Assembly (NCBI RefSeq): GCF_001424105.1 | Contig: NZ_LMQH01000011.1 | Span: 841,787-905,786 of the forward strand | Reading direction: 5' to 3' | Source of the DNA: Chryseobacterium sp. Leaf394 | GTDB lineage: Bacteria > Bacteroidota > Bacteroidia > Flavobacteriales > Weeksellaceae | Length of the DNA stretch: 64,000 bases | Shown: piece by piece, positions 29,252 through 37,827 of the stretch | Layout: each line of letters opens with the position of its first letter | Numbering within the stretch: the first letter of the stretch is position 1 | The notes under the pieces: model-generated | Seen by the model: the letters and a program-made list of their open reading frames with translations, nothing else | What the model was told of the DNA's origin: nothing | The model's database searches: none | Translations under genes and position numbers: made by a program

Positions 29252-32200
29252 ATGAAAAGCAGATTTACACTTTATATATCGCTTCTGATCTTCATTTTAA
29301 TGAGCTTCAGTTTAAAAGCCCAGCAGAAATTCAGCGATTTCAAAAAAGAAAAAACCTACATCCAGACCAATCACGTTTTTTACAAACCTGGTGAGGAAAT
29401 GTATTTTAAAATCTACATCGTTCAGGCAGAAAATCAACTTCCCACAGATCAGTCGAAGGTGGTGAATTTTGAATTGCTGGATCCCAGCGGAACCGTTGTT
29501 AAAAAAGACAAATATGCAATTACAAACGGTCATGCAGAAGGTTACTATTACTTCGGAAACGAGATGAAAGGCGGAATTTACAAAATGAGAGCCTACACCG
29601 ACTGGATGCAGAATGAAACCGGGAAAAACGTTTTTGAAAAAGAAATTACACTTCAGAAAATTGTCTCGCCAAGAATTTTGATGAAACTTGATTTTCCTAA
29701 AAAAGGCTACGGTGCAGGCGAGGAGGTTTTAGCAGATTTCTCAATGCGAAGTCTAAGCAATCTTCCAATTCCTTTTTATGAAGCCAATTTTACGGTAATG
29801 CATCAGGGTGAAAAAATTAATGAAGGGACTTTTATTACCGATAAAGAAGGAAAATATTTGCTGAAATTTAAGCTTCCGACAGTTTTAAAATCTTCTGATG
29901 CTCTGTTAAATATTAAAGTCAGTTTTGATGGGTTTACAGAATCAATTTCAAGAAATATTCCTATTGTTTTGAATAATCTTGATTTGAAATTTATGCCTGA
30001 AGGCGGAACTTTTATTAATGGAATCGAACAGAATATCGCATTCAAAGTTTTGGATGAATTTGAAAAACCTGTAGATGCAGTTTTGGGAGTTTACAATCAG
30101 AATCACCAGAAACTGACAGAAGTTTCAGCCTACAATTTTGGAATGGGAAGTTTTTATTTAAATCCAAAAAATGGGGAAAAGTATTATGCAAAGGTTTTAA
30201 AACCGGAAAATATTGCACAGATTTATCAACTTCCAGCTGCAAAAGACGGTGGAATTATTTTAAATCTAAAAAAAGAAAACCAAATCATCAGTTTAAACAT
30301 CAATTCAACTTCAGGAAGAAACGTTATAATCTCCGGAAACTTTCGTGAGAAAGAGATTTATTCTAAAAATTTAAGTTTAAAAAAAGGTTTAAATCAAATT
30401 GAAATTTCAGAAAAGGAACTTCCAAGTGGAATCTGCAGATTTACGGTTTCAGAAAATAATCTTCCGCTTGCTGAAAGAATTGTTTTCGCCAATGAAACCA
30501 GGCAGATGAAGGTGAAAGTTACGCCTGTAAAGAAAAATTATTTGCCGAGAGACAAAGCTGTTGTCAATATTGAAACTACAGACGAAAATAATCAGCCTAT
30601 TCCTGCAAACCTTGCTGTAAGCGTTGTTGATGACAAATTATGGACGTATGCAGACGACAAGCAAAATCACATTCAGTCATGGCTTTTAATGGATTCTGAA
30701 CTGAAAGGTAAAATTGAAAGACCTCAGTTTTATTTTGATAAAAAAGAAGAGAAAGCAACAAAAAGTTTAGAGCTGGTGATGCTGACGAATGGATACAGAT
30801 ATTTTGAAATCATTCCCGAAGTAGAAAAGTCAGGCAAATACAAATATCTTCCGGAAAAGAAAAACCCGATTTACGGAATTGTGGAAGACGAAAATAAAAA
30901 GCCTGTTGCCGCTGAAGTTTACCTTTTCAACGGAAAATCTCTGAAAAAACAAATCACCTCAGACAATGGATTGTTTTACTTCTCAGACCTTATTGCCGGA
31001 GAGGGAAACAGAGTGATTGCAAAAGCTTTAAAACCAAAAAAAGAAGTCACAATAAGATTTTTATCCTACAAACTTCAAATCAATCCTTTAGAAAAACAAA
31101 TTCTGAAAAATATTGATGTTGAGGAGATTATAAAAGAGGCAGAGATCAAGGAAAAACCTCAAAATGCCAATCAGGGAATTGAAGGATTAATCAAAAATAA
31201 AGCGTATGTAAATTCAAGAGCAGATACAATCAGTAAAGAAACCAGAATTGAAGAAGTAGTTTATGTTGGAGCAATTTCCAGAAAAAAAGATCAAACGTCG
31301 GCAGTTCAGACTGTCTGGTCAGACGAAATAAATTCTTCAAACACAATTTCTGCAGTAGCGGGAAGGGTATCCGGTATACGAATTAATGAATCCGCAACTC
31401 CGGGAATTTCTACTCAATCTATTGTTATTCGTGGAGCAGCAACAGTTGGAAGTCAAAATGAACCATTGTATATTATAGATGGTGTAGTTTCGAATTCTGC
31501 AGAATTAAAAGCTTTGAACCCAAAAAATATCAGCGATATTTCGATCTTGAAAGATGCTGCAGCGACTTCTGTGTATGGAAGCAGCGGAATGTCTGGAGTT
31601 GTGATTATCAACTCAAAAAAATATCAGAATGCTCTTTTGAAGTTTGATATTACCCCGATTTCTCAGTATGCTCTCAAAAATGTGCTGCAAGACAGCCTCA
31701 CAAATTACGCCTACAGCCGAAATTTTGCCTATCCCGAATACAAGACAACGACTACCGCTTACCGCCACGATTACCGTGAATCTTTATACTGGAATCCCAT
31801 CGTAGAAACCGATAAAGACGGAAAAGCTCAGATAGAATTTTATCAGTCTGATGCCAGTTCAGCGTTCAGAATAATGACCGAAGGAATTTCTGCAAAAGGT
31901 TTGATTGGAAGAGATGAAACCACATATGCTGCACAAAGTCTGATTTCAATCGATGCCAAAATACCCCAATATCTGACCAGAACAGATCAAATGACAATTC
32001 CGGTGGTGATTAAAAATAATTCAGCTGAAACAAGAAACTTAAAACTGAATGTCATCATTCCAAATCATATTAAACTGATGAGAGCTGACAGTTTGATTAC
32101 GTTGAAACCTTTGGAATCGGGAAGACTGTTCGTCACCATGCAGACCGATAAACTCATCAGTTCAAATATTCAGTTTGCTGTAAAATCAGGAGATTTTAGA

Positions 32201-33778
32201 GAAACCATGATTTTACCATTGAAAGTTGAAGAGAAAGGATTTCCACATTATTTTTCGATCATCAACAATAAAAACGAAACCTACATAATTGATGTTCCGG
32301 AATATGTGAACGGAAGTTTTATGTCTTCATATTATGTCTATGAAAATTCAGCACTTCAGATGTTTGAAGATCTCGAAAGACTGAAAAGGGAGCCACACGG
32401 CTGTTTTGAGCAGCTTTCTTCAACGGTTTATCCCAATATTTTTATTCTGGATTATTTAAAAGCGACAAAAAAAATTGATGCAAATACAGAATCTACGGTC
32501 ATCAGAAATCTGAAAAAAGGCTATCAGAAAATGCTGTCGTACAAAAATAAGGATGGTGGCTTCTCCTATTTTGGCTCCACTGAATCTGATGTTGCTTTAT
32601 CAGCTTTCGCTCTGCTGGAATTCAGAGATTTAAAGAAATATGTGAATGTTGATGCGAAATTAACTCAGAATCTTACGTCATTTATTTTGTCTAAAAAAGG
32701 TGCAAACGGACTCTTCGAAGTTAGAAAAGAGTATGAAAGAAAAACTGCTTACTCCGAATATTCATGGTCACGAAATATGTATGTTCTATATGCCTTGTCA
32801 AAACTCGGTTTTAAAAATGAGTTGCTTCAGAACTACGACTACAGCTTAAAGAGAGTTTTGGCAAGCAAAGATTCCTATCAGCTGGCGCTGATGGCAAATA
32901 CGGCAAAAAATTTAGAGAAAAATGAAGATTATAATACTTTACTCAATATCTTAAATCAGCAGTACGAATCGAAAAATGTGAAGACCCAGACCACATTTAC
33001 AGGATCCGGAGGAATTTCTGCCAATGCAGAAACGCTTTCTCTGTACATGATGGCACTGCAAAAAAATGAAAAGACAAATCAACTGAAAATTGCTGAAGCC
33101 GCAGATGAATTAATTAATTTTAATGGTTATTACGGTTTTGGCTCTACTCAGGCAACTGCTTTAGCTTTAGAATCACTCTCCGCTTTTTTTGCGAAAAATG
33201 AAAAACTATTTGGAACCGAAAGACCGACTATTACAGTAAATGGTGCTGTTGTTTCAGACAAAAATATCAGTTTTTCATCTGCTTTCAGAAAAGGTGAAAA
33301 TGATTTGAAGATGGAATATTCAAGTAAAAAAGGTCTGCCTTTTAAATTAGATTATCAATACTACACTTTAGAACCTCCAAAAAGTGAAAATATTCCGGTG
33401 GCTTTAGAAACGAAACTGAAATCTGAAATTTCAAAAGTAGGAGAGACCAACAGAATGACGGTCACCGTAAAAAATAAAATCAACGGAGATTTACCGATGA
33501 CGACAGCAAAAATCGGAATTCCGGCAGGTCTGACTTTACAAAATGCTCTGCTGAAAGACATGGTCGATAAAAAGCAGGTTTCTTATTACGAGATTTTTGA
33601 AAACTATCTGGTTTTGTATTGGGAACACTTTGATGCGAATGAAACGAAAACTGTGAATTTAGATTTAAAAGTAGAATTTGCCGGAGAATATACAGGGAAA
33701 GCAAGTAATGTATATCTTTATTATATGCCGGAAGCTAAGTTTTGGAATGAGGGAATTAGGGCGAAGATTGAACCGTAG
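29252..33778 (+). CDS. Alpha-2-macroglobulin-like protein with embedded TonB-plug-like module
   Basis: 1508 residues, signal peptide ending LKAQ. MG-type beta domains begin with KTYIQTNHVFYKPGEEMYFK (MG2 signature). A plug-like module near residues 690-795 reads QSIVIRGAATVGSQNEPLYI (R727) and ISDISILKDAAATSVYGSSG. The A2M core follows (YRHDYRESLYWNPIVETDKD, KIPQYLTRTDQM). The thioester motif is PHGCFEQ at residues 1048-1054, followed by the alpha-helical thioester domain (YQKMLSYKNKDGGFSYFGST) and a receptor-type C-domain. Bacterial A2Ms trap proteases; here no pbpC lies beside it, and it is instead coupled to an outer-membrane barrel. Confidence 0.92.
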   Translation: MKSRFTLYISLLIFILMSFSLKAQQKFSDFKKEKTYIQTNHVFYKPGEEMYFKIYIVQAENQLPTDQSKVVNFELLDPSGTVVKKDKYAITNGHAEGYYYFGNEMKGGIYKMRAYTDWMQNETGKNVFEKEITLQKIVSPRILMKLDFPKKGYGAGEEVLADFSMRSLSNLPIPFYEANFTVMHQGEKINEGTFITDKEGKYLLKFKLPTVLKSSDALLNIKVSFDGFTESISRNIPIVLNNLDLKFMPEGGTFINGIEQNIAFKVLDEFEKPVDAVLGVYNQNHQKLTEVSAYNFGMGSFYLNPKNGEKYYAKVLKPENIAQIYQLPAAKDGGIILNLKKENQIISLNINSTSGRNVIISGNFREKEIYSKNLSLKKGLNQIEISEKELPSGICRFTVSENNLPLAERIVFANETRQMKVKVTPVKKNYLPRDKAVVNIETTDENNQPIPANLAVSVVDDKLWTYADDKQNHIQSWLLMDSELKGKIERPQFYFDKKEEKATKSLELVMLTNGYRYFEIIPEVEKSGKYKYLPEKKNPIYGIVEDENKKPVAAEVYLFNGKSLKKQITSDNGLFYFSDLIAGEGNRVIAKALKPKKEVTIRFLSYKLQINPLEKQILKNIDVEEIIKEAEIKEKPQNANQGIEGLIKNKAYVNSRADTISKETRIEEVVYVGAISRKKDQTSAVQTVWSDEINSSNTISAVAGRVSGIRINESATPGISTQSIVIRGAATVGSQNEPLYIIDGVVSNSAELKALNPKNISDISILKDAAATSVYGSSGMSGVVIINSKKYQNALLKFDITPISQYALKNVLQDSLTNYAYSRNFAYPEYKTTTTAYRHDYRESLYWNPIVETDKDGKAQIEFYQSDASSAFRIMTEGISAKGLIGRDETTYAAQSLISIDAKIPQYLTRTDQMTIPVVIKNNSAETRNLKLNVIIPNHIKLMRADSLITLKPLESGRLFVTMQTDKLISSNIQFAVKSGDFRETMILPLKVEEKGFPHYFSIINNKNETYIIDVPEYVNGSFMSSYYVYENSALQMFEDLERLKREPHGCFEQLSSTVYPNIFILDYLKATKKIDANTESTVIRNLKKGYQKMLSYKNKDGGFSYFGSTESDVALSAFALLEFRDLKKYVNVDAKLTQNLTSFILSKKGANGLFEVRKEYERKTAYSEYSWSRNMYVLYALSKLGFKNELLQNYDYSLKRVLASKDSYQLALMANTAKNLEKNEDYNTLLNILNQQYESKNVKTQTTFTGSGGISANAETLSLYMMALQKNEKTNQLKIAEAADELINFNGYYGFGSTQATALALESLSAFFAKNEKLFGTERPTITVNGAVVSDKNISFSSAFRKGENDLKMEYSSKKGLPFKLDYQYYTLEPPKSENIPVALETKLKSEISKVGETNRMTVTVKNKINGDLPMTTAKIGIPAGLTLQNALLKDMVDKKQVSYYEIFENYLVLYWEHFDANETKTVNLDLKVEFAGEYTGKASNVYLYYMPEAKFWNEGIRAKIEP

Positions 33779-33842
33779 AATTACGATAAAAATATAACAC
33801 AGACAATTAATTATCTATTAATCAATTGACAAATAAAAAATT

Positions 33843-35426
33843 ATGAAAAAAGTAAGTTTAGCAATTTTGACAATAGTAATATTGGGAAGTTGCGGAAAAA
33901 AGGAAGAAAAGGTCAGTATGGAGATATTGTTGGATGCTCCTTCAGATATTAAAGATATGAAATTTGAGGAAGTTACAGATGGACAGGAAAAAAATATCGA
34001 AGTAAATCAGAATGATGAAGAATATGCTTCTCTAATTGAAAATCCTTTTGAACTCACCAAAAATCAACCGGTTTCTACGTTTTCAATTGATGTGGATAAC
34101 GCATCGTATTCCAACATCAGAAGAATGATCAATGAAAGTCAAGCTGTAGATAAAAATGCGGTCAGAATTGAGGAAATGGTGAATTATTTTAAATATAATT
34201 ATCCGCAGCCTCAAAATAATGATCCTTTTTCAATCAACACGGAATACAGCGATTCGCCCTGGAATCCTCAACATAAATTGTTGAAAATTGGACTTCAGGG
34301 AAAAAATGTTCCAATGAACAACTTGCCACCCTCCAATATTGTTTTCCTCATTGATACTTCCGGATCAATGGCAGATGAAAATAAATTACCGCTGTTGAAA
34401 CAATCTTTAAAAATACTTTTAAATCAACTGAGACCTCAGGATAAAGTTGGAATTGTTGCCTATGCAGGAAGTGCAGGTGTCATATTACCATCAACTTCTG
34501 CTTCTGAAAAAAGTGAAATTCTTGAAGCTTTCAGCAAACTTGAGGCAGGTGGAAGTACTGCGGGTGGCGAAGGAATCGAGTTGGCTTATACGCTGGCAAA
34601 AGAAAACTTCATAAAAGGAGGAAACAACAGAGTGATTTTGGCTACTGACGGAGATTTCAATGTGGGAACATCTTCAGTTGCACATCTTGAAACTTTAATT
34701 GAAGAAAAAAGAAAATCAGGAATTTTCCTCACTTGTTTAGGCTACGGAATGGGCAATTATAAGGATGATAAAATGGAAACTTTAGCAGACAAGGGGAATG
34801 GAAATTACGCTTACATTGACAATCTTCAGGAAGCCGGTAAATTTCTCGGAAAAGAGTTTGCCGGAAGTATTTACACAATTGCAAAAGATGTAAAAGTTCA
34901 GATTGAATTTAATCCTAAATACGTAAAATCTTACCGTTTGATTGGTTACGAAAACAGAAAACTCAGAAATGAAGATTTTGAAAACGATAAAATTGATGCC
35001 GGGGAATTGGGAAGTGGTCATACGGTAACGGCTTTGTACGAAATTATTCCAGCCAATATAAATTCTGAGTTTTTGCCTAAAGAACAAAAATTAAAATACA
35101 GTAAAACTGCTGATCAAAATAAAATGGCATCAGGCGACGAATTGGCAACAGTGAAATTCAGATATAAAAAACCGGATGGAGATAAGAGTGCAGAGATCAG
35201 TCAGATTGTGAGAAATTCAGGTTCGGGAATTTCTTCTGCAAGTCCTGATTTTAAATTTGCGACATCTGTCGCTTGGTTCGGATTGGTTTTAAGAGATTCA
35301 AAACTGATTAATAAGAAAGGACTGAATGAGATTGAAACTTTGGCAAAACAAGGAGAAGGAGATGCAGAAGGTTACAGATCAGAATTCATAAAATTGGTTC
35401 AAAAATACAAATCAATAAAAAAATAA
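33843..35426 (+). CDS. vWA/DUF3520 lipoprotein (YfbK-like)
   Basis: 527 residues with a lipoprotein signal (IVILGSC, Cys 17). The YfbK-type N-domain (ENPFELTKNQPVSTFSIDVD, ASYSNIRRMI), vWA domain with MIDAS DTSGSMADENK and DUF3520 C-domain are present. From about residue 60 it is closely similar, also at DNA level, to the C-terminal two thirds of the product of 23250-25802, but it lacks the plug-like and anti-sigma parts. It comes 64 bases after the macroglobulin-like gene and is followed by a strong terminator. Confidence 0.92.
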   Translation: MKKVSLAILTIVILGSCGKKEEKVSMEILLDAPSDIKDMKFEEVTDGQEKNIEVNQNDEEYASLIENPFELTKNQPVSTFSIDVDNASYSNIRRMINESQAVDKNAVRIEEMVNYFKYNYPQPQNNDPFSINTEYSDSPWNPQHKLLKIGLQGKNVPMNNLPPSNIVFLIDTSGSMADENKLPLLKQSLKILLNQLRPQDKVGIVAYAGSAGVILPSTSASEKSEILEAFSKLEAGGSTAGGEGIELAYTLAKENFIKGGNNRVILATDGDFNVGTSSVAHLETLIEEKRKSGIFLTCLGYGMGNYKDDKMETLADKGNGNYAYIDNLQEAGKFLGKEFAGSIYTIAKDVKVQIEFNPKYVKSYRLIGYENRKLRNEDFENDKIDAGELGSGHTVTALYEIIPANINSEFLPKEQKLKYSKTADQNKMASGDELATVKFRYKKPDGDKSAEISQIVRNSGSGISSASPDFKFATSVAWFGLVLRDSKLINKKGLNEIETLAKQGEGDAEGYRSEFIKLVQKYKSIKK

Positions 35427-35432
35427 TTTTAT

Positions 35433-35463
35433 AAAACAGACATTTACAAAGATGTCTGTTTTT
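35433..35463 (+). terminator. Intrinsic terminator of the vWA lipoprotein gene
   Basis: AAAACAGACAT / ATGTCTGTTTTT form a perfect 10-11 bp stem, loop TTACAAAG, T-run. Confidence 0.92.
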
Positions 35464-35476
35464 ATCTCAAATAAAC

Positions 35477-35494
35477 TTTCAAAAATTATTGAAA
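35477..35494. promoter_or_regulatory. Putative GbsR/MarR operator, site 1
   Basis: TTTCAAAAATTATTGAAA, a dyad (TTTCAA/TTGAAA), 48 bases before the GbsR/MarR start. Its TTG at 35489-35491 would be the -33 element of the promoter ending at 35518, so binding here would block transcription (autoregulation, inferred). Sites 2 and 3 share this sequence and about 18 bases before it. Confidence 0.65.
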
Positions 35495-35518
35495 ATTCAA
35501 AAACTATTATTATATTTG
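35489..35518 (+). promoter_or_regulatory. Promoter of the GbsR/MarR gene
   Basis: TTG at 35489-35491, a 19-base spacer and TATATTTG at 35511-35518 fit the Bacteroidetes -33/-7 consensus (TTTG, 19-21, TAnnTTTG). The start codon follows 24 bases later. Confidence 0.65.
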
Positions 35519-35542
35519 TAATAGAAATTTAATAAAACGAAA

Positions 35543-36046
35543 ATGCAACTTTCAGAAGCCAAAGAAAAATACATCCAGACCTGGGGAATATTCGCAACGA
35601 GTTGGGGAATCAACCGCACGATGGCACAGGTTCACGCTCTGCTTTTGGCCAACGGAAAACCACTTTCCACGGATGAGGTAATGGAATTGTTACAAATTTC
35701 AAGAGGAAACGCCAACATGAATCTCCGGGCACTAATGGATTGGGGAATCGTGAAAAAAGAATTCATCAAAGGTGACCGGAAAGAATATTTTACTGCAGAA
35801 AAAGATGTCTGGTTTTTGTTTAAACAAATCACGAAAGAACGTAGAAAGAGAGAAATTGAACCGGTAGTTGCTTTTCTGGAGGAATTAAAAAATATAGAAG
35901 ACAACGATTCTGCAGAGGCTCAAGAATTTATCAAACTGATGGATGATTTCAGCAGCGTAACCAGCAAAATTAATAATATTATGGATCTTGCAATCAAAAG
36001 CGATGATCACTGGCTGGTAGGAAAAATTACCAACTTATTGAAATAG
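35543..36046 (+). CDS. GbsR/MarR-family transcriptional regulator
   Basis: 167 residues. A winged helix near 20-85 contains MAQVHALLLANGKPLSTDEV, MELLQISRGNANMNLRALMD and the wing WGIVKKEFIKGDRKEYFTAE; a helical dimerisation tail follows. The family is known for regulating osmolyte or membrane-lipid genes. It is followed by five small membrane proteins, and the same palindrome precedes this gene and the first two of them, so it probably controls the group. Confidence 0.92.
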   Translation: MQLSEAKEKYIQTWGIFATSWGINRTMAQVHALLLANGKPLSTDEVMELLQISRGNANMNLRALMDWGIVKKEFIKGDRKEYFTAEKDVWFLFKQITKERRKREIEPVVAFLEELKNIEDNDSAEAQEFIKLMDDFSSVTSKINNIMDLAIKSDDHWLVGKITNLLK

Positions 36047-36083
36047 AAAGGACTTCAAAAATCCTTTTTTATTTCAAATTAAC

Positions 36084-36101
36084 TTTCAAAAATTACTGAA
36101 A
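36084..36101. promoter_or_regulatory. Putative GbsR/MarR operator, site 2
   Basis: TTTCAAAAATTACTGAAA, one base different from site 1, 41 bases before the start at 36143, preceded by the same TTTTTTATTTCAAATTAAC-type block as site 1. Confidence 0.6.
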
Positions 36102-36142
36102 GTATAGTAAATAAAATTTATTAACTGCTAAAAACTTAAATC

Positions 36143-36508
36143 ATGAAACTCAAAATTTTAGTTACGGAATTGGTTTTTCAAATTTTATTAAGTACTGGAA
36201 GTACTCTGTGTGTTACTTATCAATATTTCCAAAATGATTTTCTTCTGGCATTATTCTTTGTTGGAGTTGGTAATTTATTCGGTTTTTTTATCAGACTTTC
36301 CACAATTGAAAGCCCATTCAACAAATATTATCTCTACGGAATTATGGTATTTTTCGTCATGACTTTTGTGCTCTACAAATTTGATTTTGGGAAAGAAATT
36401 ATATTTAAATTTTGGGGAATCGATGGTATACTTTTCAATTTGTATTATCTGATTTACGGATTTATCAACATTAAAAAGTTATCAGACGAAACAAAACTTA
36501 CACGATAA
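36143..36508 (+). CDS. Small four-helix membrane protein
   Basis: 121 residues with about four membrane segments (LVFQILLSTGSTLCVTYQYF, LALFFVGVGNLFGFFIRL, YLYGIMVFFVMTFVLYKF, GILFNLYYLIYGFINI). No family recognised. It is directly downstream of the GbsR/MarR gene and has its own operator-like site. Confidence 0.7.
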   Translation: MKLKILVTELVFQILLSTGSTLCVTYQYFQNDFLLALFFVGVGNLFGFFIRLSTIESPFNKYYLYGIMVFFVMTFVLYKFDFGKEIIFKFWGIDGILFNLYYLIYGFINIKKLSDETKLTR

Positions 36509-36532
36509 AATCTTTTTTTATTTAAACTTATC

Positions 36533-36550
36533 TTTCAAAAATTATTGAAA
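36533..36550. promoter_or_regulatory. Putative GbsR/MarR operator, site 3
   Basis: TTTCAAAAATTATTGAAA, identical to site 1, only 16 bases before the start at 36567. Here the dyad would overlap the transcription start or leader instead of the -33 region. Confidence 0.6.
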
Positions 36551-36566
36551 CTATAATAACTATAAA

Positions 36567-36911
36567 ATGTTAAACATTATTTCATACATTGTTTTCCTCG
36601 CCATCACCTCGTACATCACGGTTGATGTGGGCAGAAGATGCTTCAATTCAGGGAAACTGTATCTGGAATATTTGATTCAAGACAAAGATTTCTGCCTCAC
36701 CGTCAACAGAATATTGCTCGGAAGTTACTACTTAGTTAATTTGGGTTACATTTCCATCAGTTTGAGTTTCTGGGGCACAGTTTCAAGCATCGAAGAATTG
36801 CTGTACACCGTTTCCAACCGCATCGGAACCATCGTTTTAATCCTTTGTGCATTACATTTTATCAATTTGTTTACACTTTATATTCTGAGAAAAAAATTAA
36901 CAATAAAATAA
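36567..36911 (+). CDS. Small membrane protein, paralogue of 36918 product
   Basis: 114 residues, three or so membrane helices (IISYIVFLAITSYITVDV, LLGSYYLVNLGYISISLSFW, IGTIVLILCALHFINLFTLY). It resembles the next product in NSGKLYLEYL, N-x-L-x-x-G-x-Y-x-L-N-L-G and I-G-x-x-x-x-x-L..FINLF, so both came from one duplication. No function known. Confidence 0.75.
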   Translation: MLNIISYIVFLAITSYITVDVGRRCFNSGKLYLEYLIQDKDFCLTVNRILLGSYYLVNLGYISISLSFWGTVSSIEELLYTVSNRIGTIVLILCALHFINLFTLYILRKKLTIK

Positions 36912-36917
36912 ATTATC

Positions 36918-37319
36918 ATGACAGCAACCATCCTTACCCAAACGTACAATTTTTCAGCGTACATGATTTACCTGCCAATTGTCATTACTTTAACTGTACT
37001 CGTTTCTCAGTTTCTGTTTAAAAATTCCAAAACTTTTATGATTGATATTTTTCATCAGAAACAGGACATCGCAATGGCAACCAACTCACTTTTTAAAATT
37101 GGATTTTACCTTCTCAACCTTGGTTTTGCCCTTTGTATTATTGAGTTTTTCCAGATTGAAACTGTTGAAAGACTGGTCGTGGCATTAAGCAAAAAAATCG
37201 GTGGATTTTCAATCTACCTCGGCGTGATGATGCTTTTAAACTTACTGCTCTTCCTTAAAGGCCGCAAACATGCAATGAATAAAGACAAAGTGCAAACTGA
37301 AGAAATTTCTCAACTGTAA
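36918..37319 (+). CDS. Small membrane protein, paralogue of 36567 product
   Basis: 133 residues with similar helices (YLPIVITLTVLVSQFLF, GFYLLNLGFALCIIEFF, IGGFSIYLGVMMLLNLLLFL). It starts 6 bases after its paralogue and is surely co-transcribed. Charged tail KGRKHAMNKDKVQTEE. Confidence 0.75.
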   Translation: MTATILTQTYNFSAYMIYLPIVITLTVLVSQFLFKNSKTFMIDIFHQKQDIAMATNSLFKIGFYLLNLGFALCIIEFFQIETVERLVVALSKKIGGFSIYLGVMMLLNLLLFLKGRKHAMNKDKVQTEEISQL

Positions 37320-37336
37320 TTTTAAAATTTAATATA

Positions 37337-37408
37337 ATGAAAAATCTAATCGTTCATCTTTTCCTCATCTTTTACTTTGGAGGAAAAACAAAAAGAATCA
37401 ACTTTTAA
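37337..37408 (+). other. Very short open frame (23 codons) between membrane protein genes
   Basis: ATG 37337 to TAA 37408 encodes a hydrophobic start (KNLIVHLFLIFYFGG) and a basic end (KTKRINF). It could be a degraded member of the neighbouring membrane protein family or a leader peptide; evidence is weak. Confidence 0.25.
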
Positions 37409-37419
37409 GGTTAAATGCC

Positions 37420-37797
37420 ATGAAAACTTTGCTGAAAATTGATTACTACGTTCAAATCACCGTGTTCTTCGGATATATAATCTTTGCATTGATCAATTCA
37501 CTGTTGCATAATGGATTTGCTCAGGTTTGGTTTAAATTTTATTTCGTGGTCGGAGGATTTCAGCTGGCTAGCTATTTTGTTAAGATTGTTCTGGGATTAT
37601 GGAAAGACCTTTTTATCAAAATTTATGGAATAATGATTTTACCGATTTGGCTTGTACTTCTACTTGAAAAATGTTACATCACTATAGACGCGCTTTTTAT
37701 TATCCCGTTTTATGGCTTGTTAACCAGTCCTGTCATGGCCTTTTTTTATCTGTTGTATTGCCGGGATAAATCAACAAATCCATCATTAAAGCTTTAG
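37420..37797 (+). CDS. Small membrane protein, paralogue of 37828 product
   Basis: 125 residues, four membrane helices. The start MKTLLKIDYYVQITVFFGYI matches that of the next product (MKTILKIDYKIQIFGFIILL), and both continue with F-x-x-x-x-x-Q-L-A-S. No function known. Confidence 0.75.
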   Translation: MKTLLKIDYYVQITVFFGYIIFALINSLLHNGFAQVWFKFYFVVGGFQLASYFVKIVLGLWKDLFIKIYGIMILPIWLVLLLEKCYITIDALFIIPFYGLLTSPVMAFFYLLYCRDKSTNPSLKL

Positions 37798-37827
37798 TCT
37801 TTAGTTTGAAATTTAAAACAAATATCC

